Part shown: one piece after another, positions 25,401 through 40,400 of the stretch
Layout of the letters: each line of letters opens with the position of its first letter
How positions within the stretch are numbered: the first letter of the stretch is position 1
Source: Trogon surrucura
Lineage: Eukaryota > Chordata > Aves > Trogoniformes > Trogonidae
NCBI GenBank assembly: GCA_020746105.1
Contig: CM036617.1
Location: 176,294,412 to 176,358,411, forward strand
DNA: 64,000 bases
Direction: 5' to 3'
Made by a program: the position numbers and the translations under genes
Notes under the pieces: model-generated
The model's input: the letters and a program-made list of their open reading frames with translations, nothing else
The model's database searches: none
What the model was told of the DNA's origin: nothing

Positions 25401-28400
25401 AGTCTTGAAAAGAGAAGACTTCGGGGGGGACCTAATAGCTGCCTTCCAATACCCGAAGGGATCCTACAGGAAGGCTGGGGAGGGACTTTTTACAAGAGCA
25501 TCCACTGATAGGACAAGGGGAAATGGGTTTAAGTTGAAGGAGAATAGATTTAGATTAGATCTTAGGAAGAAATTCTTCAGTACGAGGGTGGCAAGACTTT
25601 GGAATAAATTGCCCAGAGATGTTGTGGCTGCCCCCTCCCTGGAGGTGTTCAAGGCCAGGTTGGACAGAGCCTTGAGGAGCCTGATCTAGTCGAGGGCGTC
25701 CCTGCCCATGACAAGGAGGTTGGATTAGATGATCTCTAAGGTCCCTTCCAGCCTAGGCCATTCTATGATTCTATGTTCCCCTCTTCCCAATCACTTGGGA
25801 CAATGCTGCCAGCACTGCCACCATGACTGTAAATGCTGCAATTTAGGGCTGGATTTGATACAAAGGCAGCTCAAGAACTCAATTAAGCCAAACACCTCTT
25901 CCCTTTTCAGCCCTTCCAGCAGGTAGCTGGCGCTGTGACCACAGCTGCTCTTCACAAACCCTGTTCTCTGTAGAGCAACCAGGCCACAATACTTTCCAGC
26001 TTTCAAAGGTTGTGATGTCCCTACTCTTCTGTCGTCCACAGTCCTGGATATTAAACAAGACAGTTGGGCTGATGTCAAGGCTTAGGGCTGGGCTGGCCAC
26101 TAAATGACAGGATAAACAAGCTCAAATCAGGACAGTTGGCCACTGAAGGAACCTGTCAGAGGTGTGGGAAGTAAGGTTGCAATATTATTGGTGATGGGGG
26201 CTGCTGAAAAGAGCTGACAGAACCTGATGTACTTCTTCATTATTGGGAGTCTGTAGTATGGGCTACTCTGCTGTGGCTATGGAAAGAGCTAGCCCAAAAC
26301 ATAGCAAAAAAGTAACGGTACTGACAGATGTGTGAATGTGGCACTTGGGGACATGGTTCGGTGGTGGACTTGGCGATGTTAGGTTAACGGTGGGAACTGA
26401 TGATCTTAAAAGTCTTCTCCAGCCTAAACGATTCTATGATTCTATAACAAAAGACTAGGAAAGCTGAAGTGGTGAATACATTTTCGCACACTTTTATTAC
26501 AAGAGTCATCTGAGAGCATGTGGCTAATCCATTTGCACAGAAGTAAAATCTCAGCCTAAAATAGGGAAACAAACTAGAGCACATTTCCACATATTATAAG
26601 CTTTCATATCAGGTATGTATTATGAACTTTATCCTAGGACAGCCAGGAAGGGCAGGAAGTGACCTGAAAACTATTAGTCATTGTCACTACGAAGTTCTCA
26701 GAGATGGTAGCTAGTAGCTAGTCAGGCAGCTAGTAGATGTATGTCTTTTATTACAGAGCAATCAGTTCAAATTCAATGCACTGAAAAAAAAAAATGGAAT
26801 GAATAAAGAATTTAAAACCACTAAAAGATACGCAGATGAGCCATAGTCAACATGAATTTGTCAAGAACAAATCGCAAGTCAGTCTGCTTTGCTTATAAGG
26901 AGGGTGAAAGAATTTGTGAAAGTGAAAAACAACTGGTCGTCATATATTTTGATTCCAGCAAGATTTTTGACACCATTTCACAGAAGTGGATTTAACAAAC
27001 AAGGTTTAAAGTGCTATAAAGTGCATAATAACTGTTGGAATGACCATAAGCAAAGAGTAGATATTAATGAGTCTGAACAACCGAAAAGACCCACTAACTC
27101 GAGGTCCATTACAAAATGTGCTGTTTTCATTAAGAACTCAAGACAATAGAACAGAAACCACATTAACTGAATCTGCAAACATGCAACAGGAAGGCATTGC
27201 TAGAACTTAAAATAATTTTCAGAAATTGGAGCAGTGCTTAGAAAAGAAGTCAGAAGTGCTGTACAGAAGAACAGAAGGGACTACACTCAGGAAGAAATAA
27301 TCAGCTGTTCAGGATGTGGGACACCAAATGACAGTCTGGGAGATCACAAGATGATCACAAGCTGAGCGAGAGTCACAGTTGTGCTACTGAAAAAAAAAGA
27401 AAAAAAGAGAAAAAAGCAGACACTATTCTGTGACATGTATGGGAGAGCAGGCTGCAAAGCACAGGAAGTAATCCTTCAACGCTGCTTAGCAGTGGCAAAG
27501 CTCTGGCTGGAATACTGCATCCATTTGTGGGCATCAGATTTCAAAGAAAGAAATGAACTGTTTGAAATAGCTCAGAAAGAGAAAAGAGATGTGAGATCTA
27601 GAAAACATGACCTATGAAGAAAGACTGAGAGAACTGGAACTGATCAGGCTAAATGAGAGAAAATTGAGAGTGGGCATAATAACAGTTTTTACAAGGCTAT
27701 CATCAAGAAGCTGGGAACAGTTTGTTCACTGTGTCTACAGTGGATAGGATAATAACTAATAGTTGTATATTGCAGCAAAGAAAACTCAGCCAAAAAACTT
27801 GAAGAAACTTTTTCTCTTTGAGGTTAATTAAGGACTGGGGAGGTTGTCAGTCTGCATTGCAAAAAGCTTTAAGAATATTTGACAAATATTTTTCAGGAAT
27901 GATGCAAAATTCTAAGGGGATGAGTTAGAAAAAACCTTTGTAGTCTTTCAGGCATACTTTTTTAATTTAGAAAGTACTTTTTCCCAGCTAAAGAGGCAAG
28001 GCTGGGTAGCTGATCTGGCAGCATTAATGCAGACAAACAGGACTTTTTCAGTCTTGTTGCTATTTTATTTTGAGTGAAGCTATGCAAGTAGCTCAGTTTT
28101 TTTTTTTTCTCTTCCCCTCAAAGAGTCAAACCAAGCAGCATATATCAGTCATGAGATAAACAAAATGGTTTATTTAACCTCTGTCCTATAAGCTTTTCAT
28201 TCCAACTGAGAATTATAAGGGTTTTAGTGTAATGGATTTTTGAAATTACAGGCTACTTGGAATTAAAATACGAAGATCCGTACTTGTAAAAATGCGATCA
28301 CGAAACCTTTGTGCTTTTGCTTCCTTTATGTTCTCCATTTATGAATACGAAGCATGCAAATTAAAAGAAAACAAGCTGTGAAATGTTTGACAAATGAAAA

Positions 28401-31400
28401 GCCGGGTCAAAAAAGTCTCTTGGATGTTGCCGTGCTCAAGTATGGAGCCTCAGTACTTTTCCACTCCCTCCTTGCTTACTACGCATTCTGACTGAATGCA
28501 CCCAGCTGTCACAGATAGATTAGGTGTTATTTCAAACCTCAGTTAAAAGTTTGTTGGGTGTACCAGTTCAATGCAACAGCCGAGCTGGAAAAAGAGGAAG
28601 CATCCACCGAAGAGCATTGTAACAAAAGGGCATGAAGAGGATAACTGGTAGCCAGCTATGTGGTCAGGTTATTGGAAGAAGACTAAAACACAGGCAATAC
28701 TGGTCTTGTCTGAAATGGCAACAGCTTGTCACCTAACTTTAGCTCTTAAAAGGTGCCCAGCACAATCTTCAGTTATCCTTCCAAGGTGAAGTAGGAGTAA
28801 AGTATCATTTGTATTTTCAGGAATAGAATTGTACTTATACATGCAAAGCAAGTCCCATTTAGCCACTGGAGTTGTCCAGGCAATTGTTCTCTGTCCAGGG
28901 TGGCCACACATTCATGTATTCAAACCAAATTATTTAAATACATGCACTGAACTTTTTTCTTACATTACAATGTTGACACTACAAACTCAAGGCCGAGTGA
29001 AAATGCATGCAAAAAAACCCCAAAAACCTGTATCATGCGCTTGTCTTAATAACGACTCGGCACTCAAAGACTTAGCTCATGCTGCCGATATTCAAGCAAA
29101 CTTCAATATATACAGAAAAGAAACAGACAGTATCTCTCTGCTGATATTAGCTTCAATGTCTCCTGGTCTTTATTAGGTTGTGAACATCTCTTTGCAATGT
29201 GACCGTGGTGCCGGCTTCCTTTCAAATTTCTTTGTGGATTTGTGTGGTCACTCAAGCAGCTGAAACAAACCAAGAGGAACTAGAGGGCAGCAAGGTCTCC
29301 ACTGGCCTACTTATAGCTATACCATACGCTGGAGGTGGTACTAAGACTATACCATAAGCCTGACTCATCTGTTGTGAATACGAGGAGACTGTCAGAAAGC
29401 CCATGAGATCTCGCACACCTGAGCATGTCCTGGTTAGGCTGGAACCCCACAAACGTGCTGATCGAGCACGAGCTGAAAAGAAAACATTCAGGCACAAAGT
29501 GTGTGACAAGCAGTGATACCAAACTTGGTATTTCTCCACAGAGGATTTTTTCAGAGTTGTGCCTTTCCCTAGACTAAGAGTACTTCGACTGAGTGACTTT
29601 TACTTTCCAACGTTGCACATGCCCTACGGAGGAGAGACAGAGCCGAAGGATGCTGTTCCACAGTTTGTTCAAACAGATGTAATTCCTCTTTGCTGCCTCA
29701 GAGGGATTGCTTTCCCCTGCACTGACTGCACATTTGCATGTTTCCTCTCTCTTCTTGTACCAGCATTACCACGAACACCAGCAAGAGTACATGAAAGCAG
29801 TGAGGCAACCCTTTCAGCAGAGCAGTGTCTCAGATCAGTCCAAAACACTTGGGAGACCGTATTGTACGGAAATTTTTTTACAACTTTCTCACGACTAAGG
29901 TAGTTAAAAATAATGTAATGTAAGGTAATATAGGATAAATTAATGTAAATCAGATAATAAAATTACTAAGAAAATTAAGTTTATTTAGACCTTTGTTTAA
30001 AACGCATTTCAAATGAATGCAAGCTATGGCATTTATAATATCTCAAGAGTTCTTCTCAGACTAAAATGTTATGCTACAATAACTGGGATAGTATTTTGCC
30101 TGTTTGAAAAACTATTATACTTGAAAACAGCATCATGCACATATACTTTATAGGTGGTAATCCAACTGTTACCTGAGCCTTCATTCAATATATCCCTCAC
30201 TGACTAATGAACCAGGAAACCTGTGAGCTGAAACTCCCTTCAGTTTCAAGGAAACAGTTGAGTAAGTCACATCTTCAACAACTGTAAAATGCATCAAGTG
30301 TGTAAATGCATTTTGTGGCGTCATTTTTTCACTGTTTAGACTCAGTTAATTGCCATGCTAGAATTCATGGGAAGGTGAACAGTATTGCTGAATGGTTGTA
30401 GAGAATAAAAAGCATCAAAATTAGAAATAAACTTAGCAAAGGTCAACTAGTTTGAGGTATTCACTGTCATTTAAGATATCAACACTGAATTTGCTGTGGA
30501 ATAGACATTAAGATTATGCAAAATCTCAGGTTAAAAGTCCCTCTTTCTCAATTTCTGCAAAAATTCTCACTTTCAGGTCCTGGACTAGTTGTATACGTTC
30601 AGGTTAGTTCATGTCTTACTGTATTTTAGTTCCACTGCCGACGGTTTCCCAGTCTTAATTATGTGGGTTTTCAACACTTTTAGAAACAACATTTAGAAGC
30701 AACATTAAAATTACACCACACAGTAAGATGATTTCTCCATTTTCAAATGGCATTTTATGATATTCCACTAATCACTGCTGGGGAGATATTACAAGCCACG
30801 GGACACTCCATGGTAAGCTAAGACAAGCACATCTTCATTTACCCAATTTCCTCTGCGTTACTGAAATAAGTTGTAAACAATTGTCCTGTAAGAAACACTG
30901 ACCGAAATGAGGGCTCCTCTTTTTCTCATTCAGCACATCATTAGTTCACATTTTATCAGTATTCAAATCTTCAGGCACGTGTGGAAACAGAATGCGCCGC
31001 GTGATCTACAGAAGCTCAGAAAGATCCAGGGCAGATCCCACAGGACCCGTGGCACAATCACTGCATCAGCAGTTACAAGATGTATCTTTTTCTCTGTCAG
31101 TATCACCCCAGGATGACTTCCTACAAGCACTGTAGTTTGGGAGGATTAAAGTAGTGAGGGCTGTAACGTATTAAGTCAAAGCGGGCATTTTATTAACTTC
31201 ATAAGAGAACACAGTGCAACGATGTTTTTAAAAGACACTGACAAATGCCAGAAAAGGGGAGAAGGTGCTCTTAAATGTTTTTTCATAGCAAAAGAGCCAG
31301 TCACGCTCTTTTCACAGTAACAACAGTGTTGCCGACCTTAATAATATTTCATTTCCAAGTAAGTAGATTCTTTCAATGCAATTTAGCTGACAGAAAAGAA

Positions 31401-34400
31401 AAAAAAATAAGAGAGACTGTCAAAAACCCCACCAAGTTCTCAGAAAGCAGTCTGGTGGCACTTAGCATTCTTCCAAGAAATCTATTTGAAAACAAAATTG
31501 GTTTAGCCCATTGTTTATCTCAAATAGCACATCACCCTGAAATTTAAATGAATTTGCTGGTAGTACTTGTCTAGTTAAGACTCAGTTTTCAGAAACTGAG
31601 AAACATTACAGATGAGAACTGACTAACATATTAAGCTATTTGAATGTAGGAAGTAAAAGAAATACATTTGGTTAAAGAGTTCATATGAGTGCTGAATTTA
31701 AGCTTATATCACTCAACTAATCAATTGGGACAGGTTTAGAGAATGCTATACTCCTTTGGTCAAAATCTTGAAAGATCAATAAATCAGACATTCATATGAA
31801 AAACCACTTTTGCCTGCAAAAACGTAAATATATCATCTGTATTAAAGGTGGAAGAAGTAAAGATCAGTCTACTGCTTTAGAATATTCTCACATGGTTGTG
31901 GAAACCTTATCAAGCATTTTTAGGAAGGATGGAACTGCCCAAACGCCTCACTTTAAGAAGGTGCAGCTTTCTAAATACTGTAATGCAGCTCATTCTGACA
32001 AGCTCCGTAAGAACAGAGGCTTTTTATCTTGTCCTGGGCTCACCTGTTCATTTAATTCCAACATTGTTTGTCAATGAGCACAGTGTATCTTAATTATATG
32101 GTTAAACAATATGAATAAACATTCTGTTTAACATATTTTGACATTGTTGTGTTCAGTGAATCAGGACATTAGAACATCTGAAGCACAGCTGGTGTAGGAC
32201 GAAATGAGGAAATACATGTGATAAATTGTATGAGAAGCACAAACGTGGAAATGGGAAGGAGTATCCTCAAAGCCTACTTGCCACTACATGAGTAGAACAT
32301 GATTAGGGACTAAAACCAGTACATTTCATGACACAGGCTGGACAGAAAGAAAACATGGGAGGACAGGGCTCCCATGTGCATGTTCGCAGAATCACAGAAT
32401 CAGAAAGTGTTAGATGTTGGAAGGGACCTCAAAGATCATCTAGCCCAACCCCCCTGACAGAGCAGGATCACCTACAGTAGATCACACAGGAATGCATCCA
32501 GGCGGGTTTTGAATGTTTCCAGAGAAGGAGACTCCACAACCTCCCTGGGCAGCCTGTTCCAGTGCTCTGTCACCCTCACTGTGAAAAAGTTTTTCCTAAT
32601 ATTTTTATGGAACCTCCTATGTTCCAGCTTCCACCCATTGCCCCTTGTCCTGTCAGTGGATACCGCTGAAAAGAGCTGGGATCCGTCCTCCTGACACTCC
32701 CCCTTGACATAGTTATAAACAATTATGAGGTCACCCTTCAGCCTCCTCTTCTCCAAGCTAAAGAGACCCAGCTCCTTCAGCCTTTCCTCATAAGGGAGAT
32801 GTTCCACTCCCTTCATCATCTTTGTGGCTCTGCAGTGGACTCTCTCCAGCAGCTCCCTGCGCTTCTTGAACTGAGGGGCCTAGAACTGGACACAATATTC
32901 CAGATGTGGCCTCACCAGGGCAGAGTAGAGGGGCAGGAAGACCTCTCTTGACCTACTTGCTACTCCCCCTCTAATACACCCCAGGATGCCATTGGCCTTC
33001 TTGGCCACGAGGGCACATTGCTGGCTCATGGTCATCCTGCTGTCCACTAGAACTCCCAGATCCCTTTCCCCTACACTGCTCTCAAACAGGTCAGTCCCCA
33101 ACCTATATTGGCACATGGGGTTATTCTTTGGCAAGTGCAAAACTCTACACTTGCCCTCGTTGAACCGCGTAAGATTTCTCTCCACCCAGCCCTCCAGCCT
33201 GTCCAGGTCTCTCTGAAGGGCTGCACAGCCTTCTGGTGTGTCAACCACTCCTCCCAATTTTGTATCATCAGCAAACTTGCTGACAACACTTTCTAATCCC
33301 TCATCCAGGTCATTGATAAATATATTGAAAAGCACCGGCCCGAGCACTGACTCCTGAGGGACCCCACTAGACACAGGCATCCAGCCAGACTCTGCCCCAT
33401 TGACCACAGCTCTCTGATTTCTTCAACCAATTAGCGACCCACCTCACTACTTGGTCATCCAGACCACACTTCCTCAGTTTACCTATGAGGATGCTGTGGG
33501 AGACGGTGTCAAAGGCCTTGCTGATATCCAGATAGACCGCATCCACTGCACGGCCACCATCCATCCACCTGGTTATGTCTTCATAAAAGGCTATCAGGTT
33601 AGCCAAACATGACTTCCCCATGGCAAAGCCATGCTGACTGCTCCTAATAACCTTCTTATCCTTGATATGCCTAGAGACAGCGTCAAGGATAAGATGTTCC
33701 ATCACCTTTCCAGGGATGGAGGTGAGGCTGACCGGTCTGTAGTTACTCGGGTCATCCTTCCTGCCCTTCTTATAGACTGGAGTGACATTAGCTTTCCTCC
33801 AGCCTTCAGGCACCTCACCTGTTACCCACGACTTACCAAAGAAGATGGAGAGTGGCCTAGCAATGACTCCCGCCAGCTCCCTCAGCACCCGTGGGTGCAC
33901 CCCATCAGGGCCCATGGATTTATGGATGTTTAAGCATTCAAACTGATCCTTAACCCAGTCCTCATCAACCAGGGCAAACTCCTCCTTTATCTTGACTTCC
34001 TCTGAGGCCTCAGGGGACTGAAGCTCCTGAGGACGGTCTCCAAGTGTAGACAGAGGCAAAGAAGGCATTCAGCAACTCTGCCTTCTTTCTGTCCTCTGTC
34101 TCCAGGACACCCACCTCATTCAACAGAGGGCCTACATTGCCTCTAGTGTTAGTTTTGTCAGCAGTGTATTTGAAGAATCCCTTTCTGTTGTCCTTGACCT
34201 CCTTTGCAAGTTTTAATTCCAAGGAGGCCTTAGCTTTTCTGATTGCCTCCCTACCTTCTCTGCCAGCTGTCCTATACTCCACTCAAGTGGCCAGCCCTTC
34301 CTTCCACAATTTATATACCCTCCCCTTCCACCTGAGTCTGCCCAGCAGATCCCTGGTTAACCATGCAGGTCTCCTGGATCTCTTTCTTGATTTCCTACCT

Positions 34401-37400
34401 GTTGGGATGCACTGATCCTGAGCCTCGAAGAAGTGGTCCCTGAATACCAACCACTCTCTTGGGCCCCTTTACCTTCCAGCTCCCTGTCCCAAGGGGTTTC
34501 CCCCAGCAATTGCTTGAAGAGGCCAAAGTTGGCCCTTCTGAAGTCCAGAGTTGTGATTTTGCTTGGTATTCTGTTCCTACCGCACAAGATCCTGAACTCT
34601 ACCATCTCGAGGGACTGCAAAATTTGTTAAAGCTTGTCAGATGGTTCCTGGTTTGGTGTGGAAAGGAGGGAAAAATAGGATTTTAGGAATGGATCCAAGA
34701 AACTCAGGAGGTGTTTCCATACATTTTCCCAGGCACTGACTGTGAAGTTATCTGCACTGCACAGTTAACACTGCATTTTCATAAAGCATTTATGGAATCA
34801 GGACACCTGAGTTTCTTAGCAAGAATCTTTGAAAGCCCCATCTTTTAAGTTTTTGGCTTCACAGTGCTTTAACTAAAGTGTTTCCATCTAATATTATAAG
34901 AATCTGAACGAAGCAAAGTGGCACTATTTTTGTACTCATTTTTAATAGTGCACTATTATCGTATAAATAAATGCAAGCAAGCACAGCATAATTTATATCT
35001 GCTGAAAATTTATTCAGGACTGAGTCCAATATATTAAATATAGATTTAGCTAACACTAATAACTGCCTCATCTTAAAATAAGAGAAGACGTCTCCTTAAT
35101 CCATGTTCAATCTGCCATCTGAGCAATTATAAAAAGGAAACATACATTAAAACTGCAGTTCTAAACCAGCGATAAATCACTGAAATCTGTAATACAAGCA
35201 CATTTATGCTTCAAGTGTAAAGCCTGTTGTTTTTTAAATTAACATATCCTTACTTTTAAAAAAAAAATCAACACAATCAGTTATTTTATTATTGTCTTAA
35301 AAACCTCAGACCTTCAGTTTTATTTTTTACTTGATAGTTATAGCACTGGGAGATAATTCATCTCAGCCACTTAGTTTTCAGGCTTTATATGTCTGCTAAA
35401 TGCTATTGGTAGGCATTTGCATCATCAAAATAAAAGCAAAAAGTCATATAAGCCTGCTCTTGTGTTTTCTTAAAAAGTATCACCAATACAAAAAATCACT
35501 ACAGTTATACGAAACACACAACAACTATTCACACTAACAATGTAAAAAGTGTCCAAGGACATAAAAAAAAAAGTCTGACAAAAAAAATAATTAGTGAAAA
35601 AAAAATTCACACAAGTTTTCATTTCTGTATTATTTACCAGTTTTGGCACTCAAAATGAAATAGCCTGGAATTTGCAAAAACACAAAGTCAATGTAGCAAG
35701 GGAAAGTAATTTAGGAATTTCTGTAAAACTGAACTATTAAGCCTGATGTATATCAGATATCTTTGGATCTATTTAATTATATTAAAAATGCAAGTATAAT
35801 TAATATAGGAAAAGGACTACTTTTTAAATGAATGATACGTAATATTTTCAGAGATTCTTATAAAATTAAGACAAAATTATATTAGTTTTTCATTATAAAT
35901 AAACCTAAACCTTTTTGTAATTGTAGAGAAAGAAAGCAGTAACATGCTTATTTAATTAAATATACCTCCAAAACACAACGTTTGCAGAATATACAGGGCA
36001 ATATGACTTATATCTAAATTTAGCTACACAGCTACATCAAAGCTTTGAAATATTTTGAGTCTTAACATTGAGAGACATAATATATCAAATATCAAAGTTG
36101 TTTAAATTACTTAAGTTGATAAATAAACTTTTTACAGGACAGGAGTTTCTCCTACTGTGTCCTGAGTGTAAATGCTGCCGTGACAGGTACAACTACTCAT
36201 AGAGTTGTCTAATGCCTTTTACTGACCTGTCGGTTGAGATCTGACAGGTCTAAATTTTTTTTGGATGCTTTACCTGAAGCACAGGACCAGAGAGACAAAT
36301 GGGCAGCAGATGTTTTTAAGAAGCCTGGTCAAGGTCAGAGCAAATTGGGATGGTGGAAACTGAGCATTAATCATCTGTTTATTGTTGCAGATCTCATCGC
36401 AGGTTGTTAGATGGGGCACCCGTCAAATAAATGGCTTTTTCCGGAGGAAAGGAGCCAACAACTTCAGGTTGTGTAGTCACTAGACTTCAAATCAGATTTC
36501 AAACACTACATTTCAAAACTGAAATACACCACTCACAGGAGACTTGGAAGCTTGATTAAACAAAACCAAGTAAATCTGCAACAACACACATGCGGACATA
36601 AACTCTTTGTGCGTGAAAGCTTAAGGTGACCATAGCTCTGAAATTGCTATTGAATCTCCTCAGTATGTGTCTACATCTGAAAGGGCTCAGCGACTTGTGA
36701 AGTATTTTGACTAAGACAAAGTAACTACCTTATATGCTATTAGCCCATAACAGTAACTATACTGTGAATAGAGCAGGAGATGAAATCAAAGTGACTAATA
36801 GCTTTTCTTTGCAGATGTGTCAGGAATGTTTCCAGCTCTGTATATCTTCCAGCAATCAGACGTGGCATTAAATAGCATTCTCTCCTTATTCTCAGACTGC
36901 ACTTTGCGTGACTCCTGGCCAGCTTCTCTTTGTTAAACAGCTCCACCCGCTGAGGCTCTCGCTTACCAGCAGAAATGCATCCTCGCTGGGTCACAGATCA
37001 CAAAGTCTGCCAGACACACATCCAGGCCTTAGCCTTGTAAGCACTTTCTCCCTTTAAGCACATTAAAGCCAGGCCCTATCTTTTGCTAGACTACCTCAAT
37101 AAGTACAGGACACCAGGAAATTTAAGAAAGCTTTGTTGGTTTTTTTTTTTTTCTTACGAGGCTCTAGAAACATATAAATACTTCTCCAGGGACGTTTTGC
37201 TGTGGCAATGTCATTGTCTTAGCAGCAACCAAATGTGTTAATAAAGAGGCTCTGTTTCAGATCCATCTGCAAAGTGGCTACAGAGCTGAAACATGCTCTG
37301 ATGAAGAGCAAGGAGTGACTCCTCTTGCTGTTTAAAAGAGGCAAGGCTAAGAAGTCTAAAAGTGGCCAGCTCCTCTAGACAAAGAACAGGAATGAATGCT

Positions 37401-40400
37401 TCACTCTCTTAAGTGAGAGTTCCACATTCATATTCAACAGTGAATAAAAGAAAAGAAATCTTCTGATAGAAAGATTCCTGGGTCACAACAACCCCAGACA
37501 ACGCTACAGGCTTGGAGAAGAGTGGCTGGAAAGCTGTCCATCGGAAAAGGACCTGGGGGTGTTGGTGGACAGCCGGCTGAGCATGAGCCAGCAGTGTGCC
37601 CAGGTGGCCAAGAAGGCCAACGGCATCCTGGCCTGTGTCTGGAATGGTGTTGTCAGCAGGAGCGGAGCAGTGATTGTCCTCCTGTACCCGGCACTGTTGA
37701 GGCTGCACCTTGAATCCTGTGTTCAGTTTTGGGCCCTCACTACAAGAAAGACACTGAGGTGCTGGATTGTGTCCAGAGAAGGGCAACAAAGCTCACAGAG
37801 GGTCTTGAGAACAAGTCTTAGGAGGAGCAGCTGAGGGATCTGGGGATGTTCAGCCTGGAGAAGAGGAGGCTGAAGGGAGACCTTATTGCTCTCTACAGCT
37901 ACCTCAAAAGAGGATAGCAAAGTGGAGGTCAGTCCCTTCTCCCAAGTAACAAGACACAGGACAAGAGGAAGTGGCCTCAGGTTGCATCAGAGGAGGTTTA
38001 GACTGGACATTAGGAAAAATTTCTTCACTGAGAACACAATGGAGAATATTATTTTGGCTAATAGGAAATTTCAGTCCCTGAACAGAAACTTGTAACAATG
38101 AATAGCCCTAGGTGATTGATAAACACTACCTTTTTTTTTGGTAGAAAAGCTATTTTACTGTTCTGTCTCACTCTAACTCACTTCTGATTGACAATCTTCT
38201 GATTGACAAGTCTTACTTCAAATCAGCAAAGATCTTCACACCTATTTCACAAAAGAGACATACGGGCTTGTACACACGAAGAATCGACAGAATTAAGAAC
38301 TTATCTTTACTGAAAAGCAACAGCAAAAATCACAGAACCACAGAATGTTAGGGGCTGGAAGGGACCTCAAAAGATCATCTAGTCCAACCCCATTGCTAAA
38401 TAAGGTTCACCTAGAGTAGGTCACACAGGAGAATGTCCAGGTGTTTTTTAAATGTCTCCAGAGACTCTACAACATCTCTGGGCAGCCTGTTCCAGTGCTC
38501 TGTCACCCTCACAGTGAAAAAGTTTTTCCTAATGTTTTTGTGGAACCTTCTATCCTTCAGCTTATATCCACTGCTCCTTGCCCCATCATGAACTTGCTGT
38601 TTGGATATTTATACCTCTTCACTGTTTTCATCAGTTCTATATTAGCAAAAGGCATACACTTACAGAAATGAATATCAAGGTAACTTAGGTGTTTTAATAC
38701 ACTTGCACCCTTTATCCCACCTCCACATTTGTCCAGATTGGAAAATTACTGCATTGCACCAGGGCTACCCCTCAGTCAGGAACAGAAGCCTCGGTGGGTA
38801 TAAAGGAAGCTGCTGTGATGCTCATCATGAACCCTGGCTTTAGAAGGATGTTTATGTCCCACAGTCCAGATTCAGCCACAGTGATCAAAACCATACACGC
38901 CAAGCTACCAAACCCTGGCAGCAACTCCTAAAATCTTAGTGCCGCTGCCCCTCTACTTCCCAGTACCTTTATTATCATGCAGAGATTAAACTCTCTTCAA
39001 TTTTCTGATAAGCATATTGAAAGACCTGAGAATCACAGTCTTCTGACTTTTGGTTTTTTTAGAAGATATTTCTGCACATGTAAAACAGAGACTCATATGA
39101 AAACAATTTTTCCTTGTAGCTCTCTGGTTCTGTTACACAGTGTTACTGATTTTTAGCTGTCTTTTTAACATCACCTAAAATAAATTTATGCATGAAGACG
39201 ATGATTGCCTCCTTTTTTTTTTTTTTTTTTTTTTTTGTGAATGACAGGCACAGTTTAGATAATCCTGGAAGTATCCTTCATATATGCTTACTCTTGCCTT
39301 CTATTCTTCCCAGGCATCTGGTTTTGGCCGCCACCGGAGAGAGAGTAGACATTTGGTCTATGCAGTACAGCTGCTCTTTTGTTCATTTTTAAAAACAGAG
39401 CTAGAAAACAAATTCTGCATAAATTTCTCTTTGATTTTTGTTGTCTCTGAGAGCAAATGTTTAGGCTTCAACACATTTTTAGCTACGTAAGTATTTTTTT
39501 TTCTGAAGAGAGGAATTTAACACATTCTCTAATGTTGTGTAGATACAGTGCTGACTCCACCATGCAAACTGCAGTGTCAGAACCACTGTTAAGGGAGCAA
39601 TAACAACTTTCCTCTCACTAGTATCCAAATAGCAAATGTTTTCATGCTGCTGCAGATTTCAACAAAGCTGGGAAATAAAAAAAATAATATTGTTTACATC
39701 AGCATAACATTCAGTCTTCAGCATGCAGCCAGGTCTATATAAAAATGAGGAGAAATATGAGGAAAAATTAGTGTTTATTTGAAGCAGGTCTTTAGCAACC
39801 CCACAAACACATGTAGCTTGAAGTAGTGACGACAGACATCTTTCTCTCAGGGCAGCTTGCATTTGCCCAGATCCTTTCTAGCAAAAGGTAGAGTGTCTAA
39901 AATCAGACATCCTGACACAAAGTTTCTATGCTTACTGATTTTAAAGAAAAGAATGCATAGCTCTCTACCAGCAGAGTTTAATCAATGATTTAGTGAACTG
40001 ATTGTTACCCAAACAATCCCCTGTTTCTTTTGTGTGATTGTGCACCTGCTGAGGAAGACACTGTTTTACTTTCAGCTGAGGTAAATTGATCTTGTTAGTG
40101 CCTATTTACAAAGAAAGCAAACAAGTAGCTCAATTTGCAAGAAGAATTAAATATAACCCTTTTAAAACACAGTGAATTTCAGGCATAAGTCTTTTTCTTA
40201 ATGCTGTAAGCATGACTTCAATGTCATTTGCACTTACTTGCTTATTTGGTTTTGCATTTTTCTCCAGTTCACGGTTTGATGTGCCTGGCAAATTTTAGGT
40301 AATTTGACATTTTGACTACAGATTTTAAGCATTGCTTTACCAAAGACTAGAACAACGTTCACCTTAAATATTGGACATAGTTGCCACTCCGAACTTTTCT

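Noticed and set aside
28829-29176. 115-codon plus-strand frame inside the METTL25 intron.
   Set aside because: No recognisable motif and ordinary composition; likely chance.
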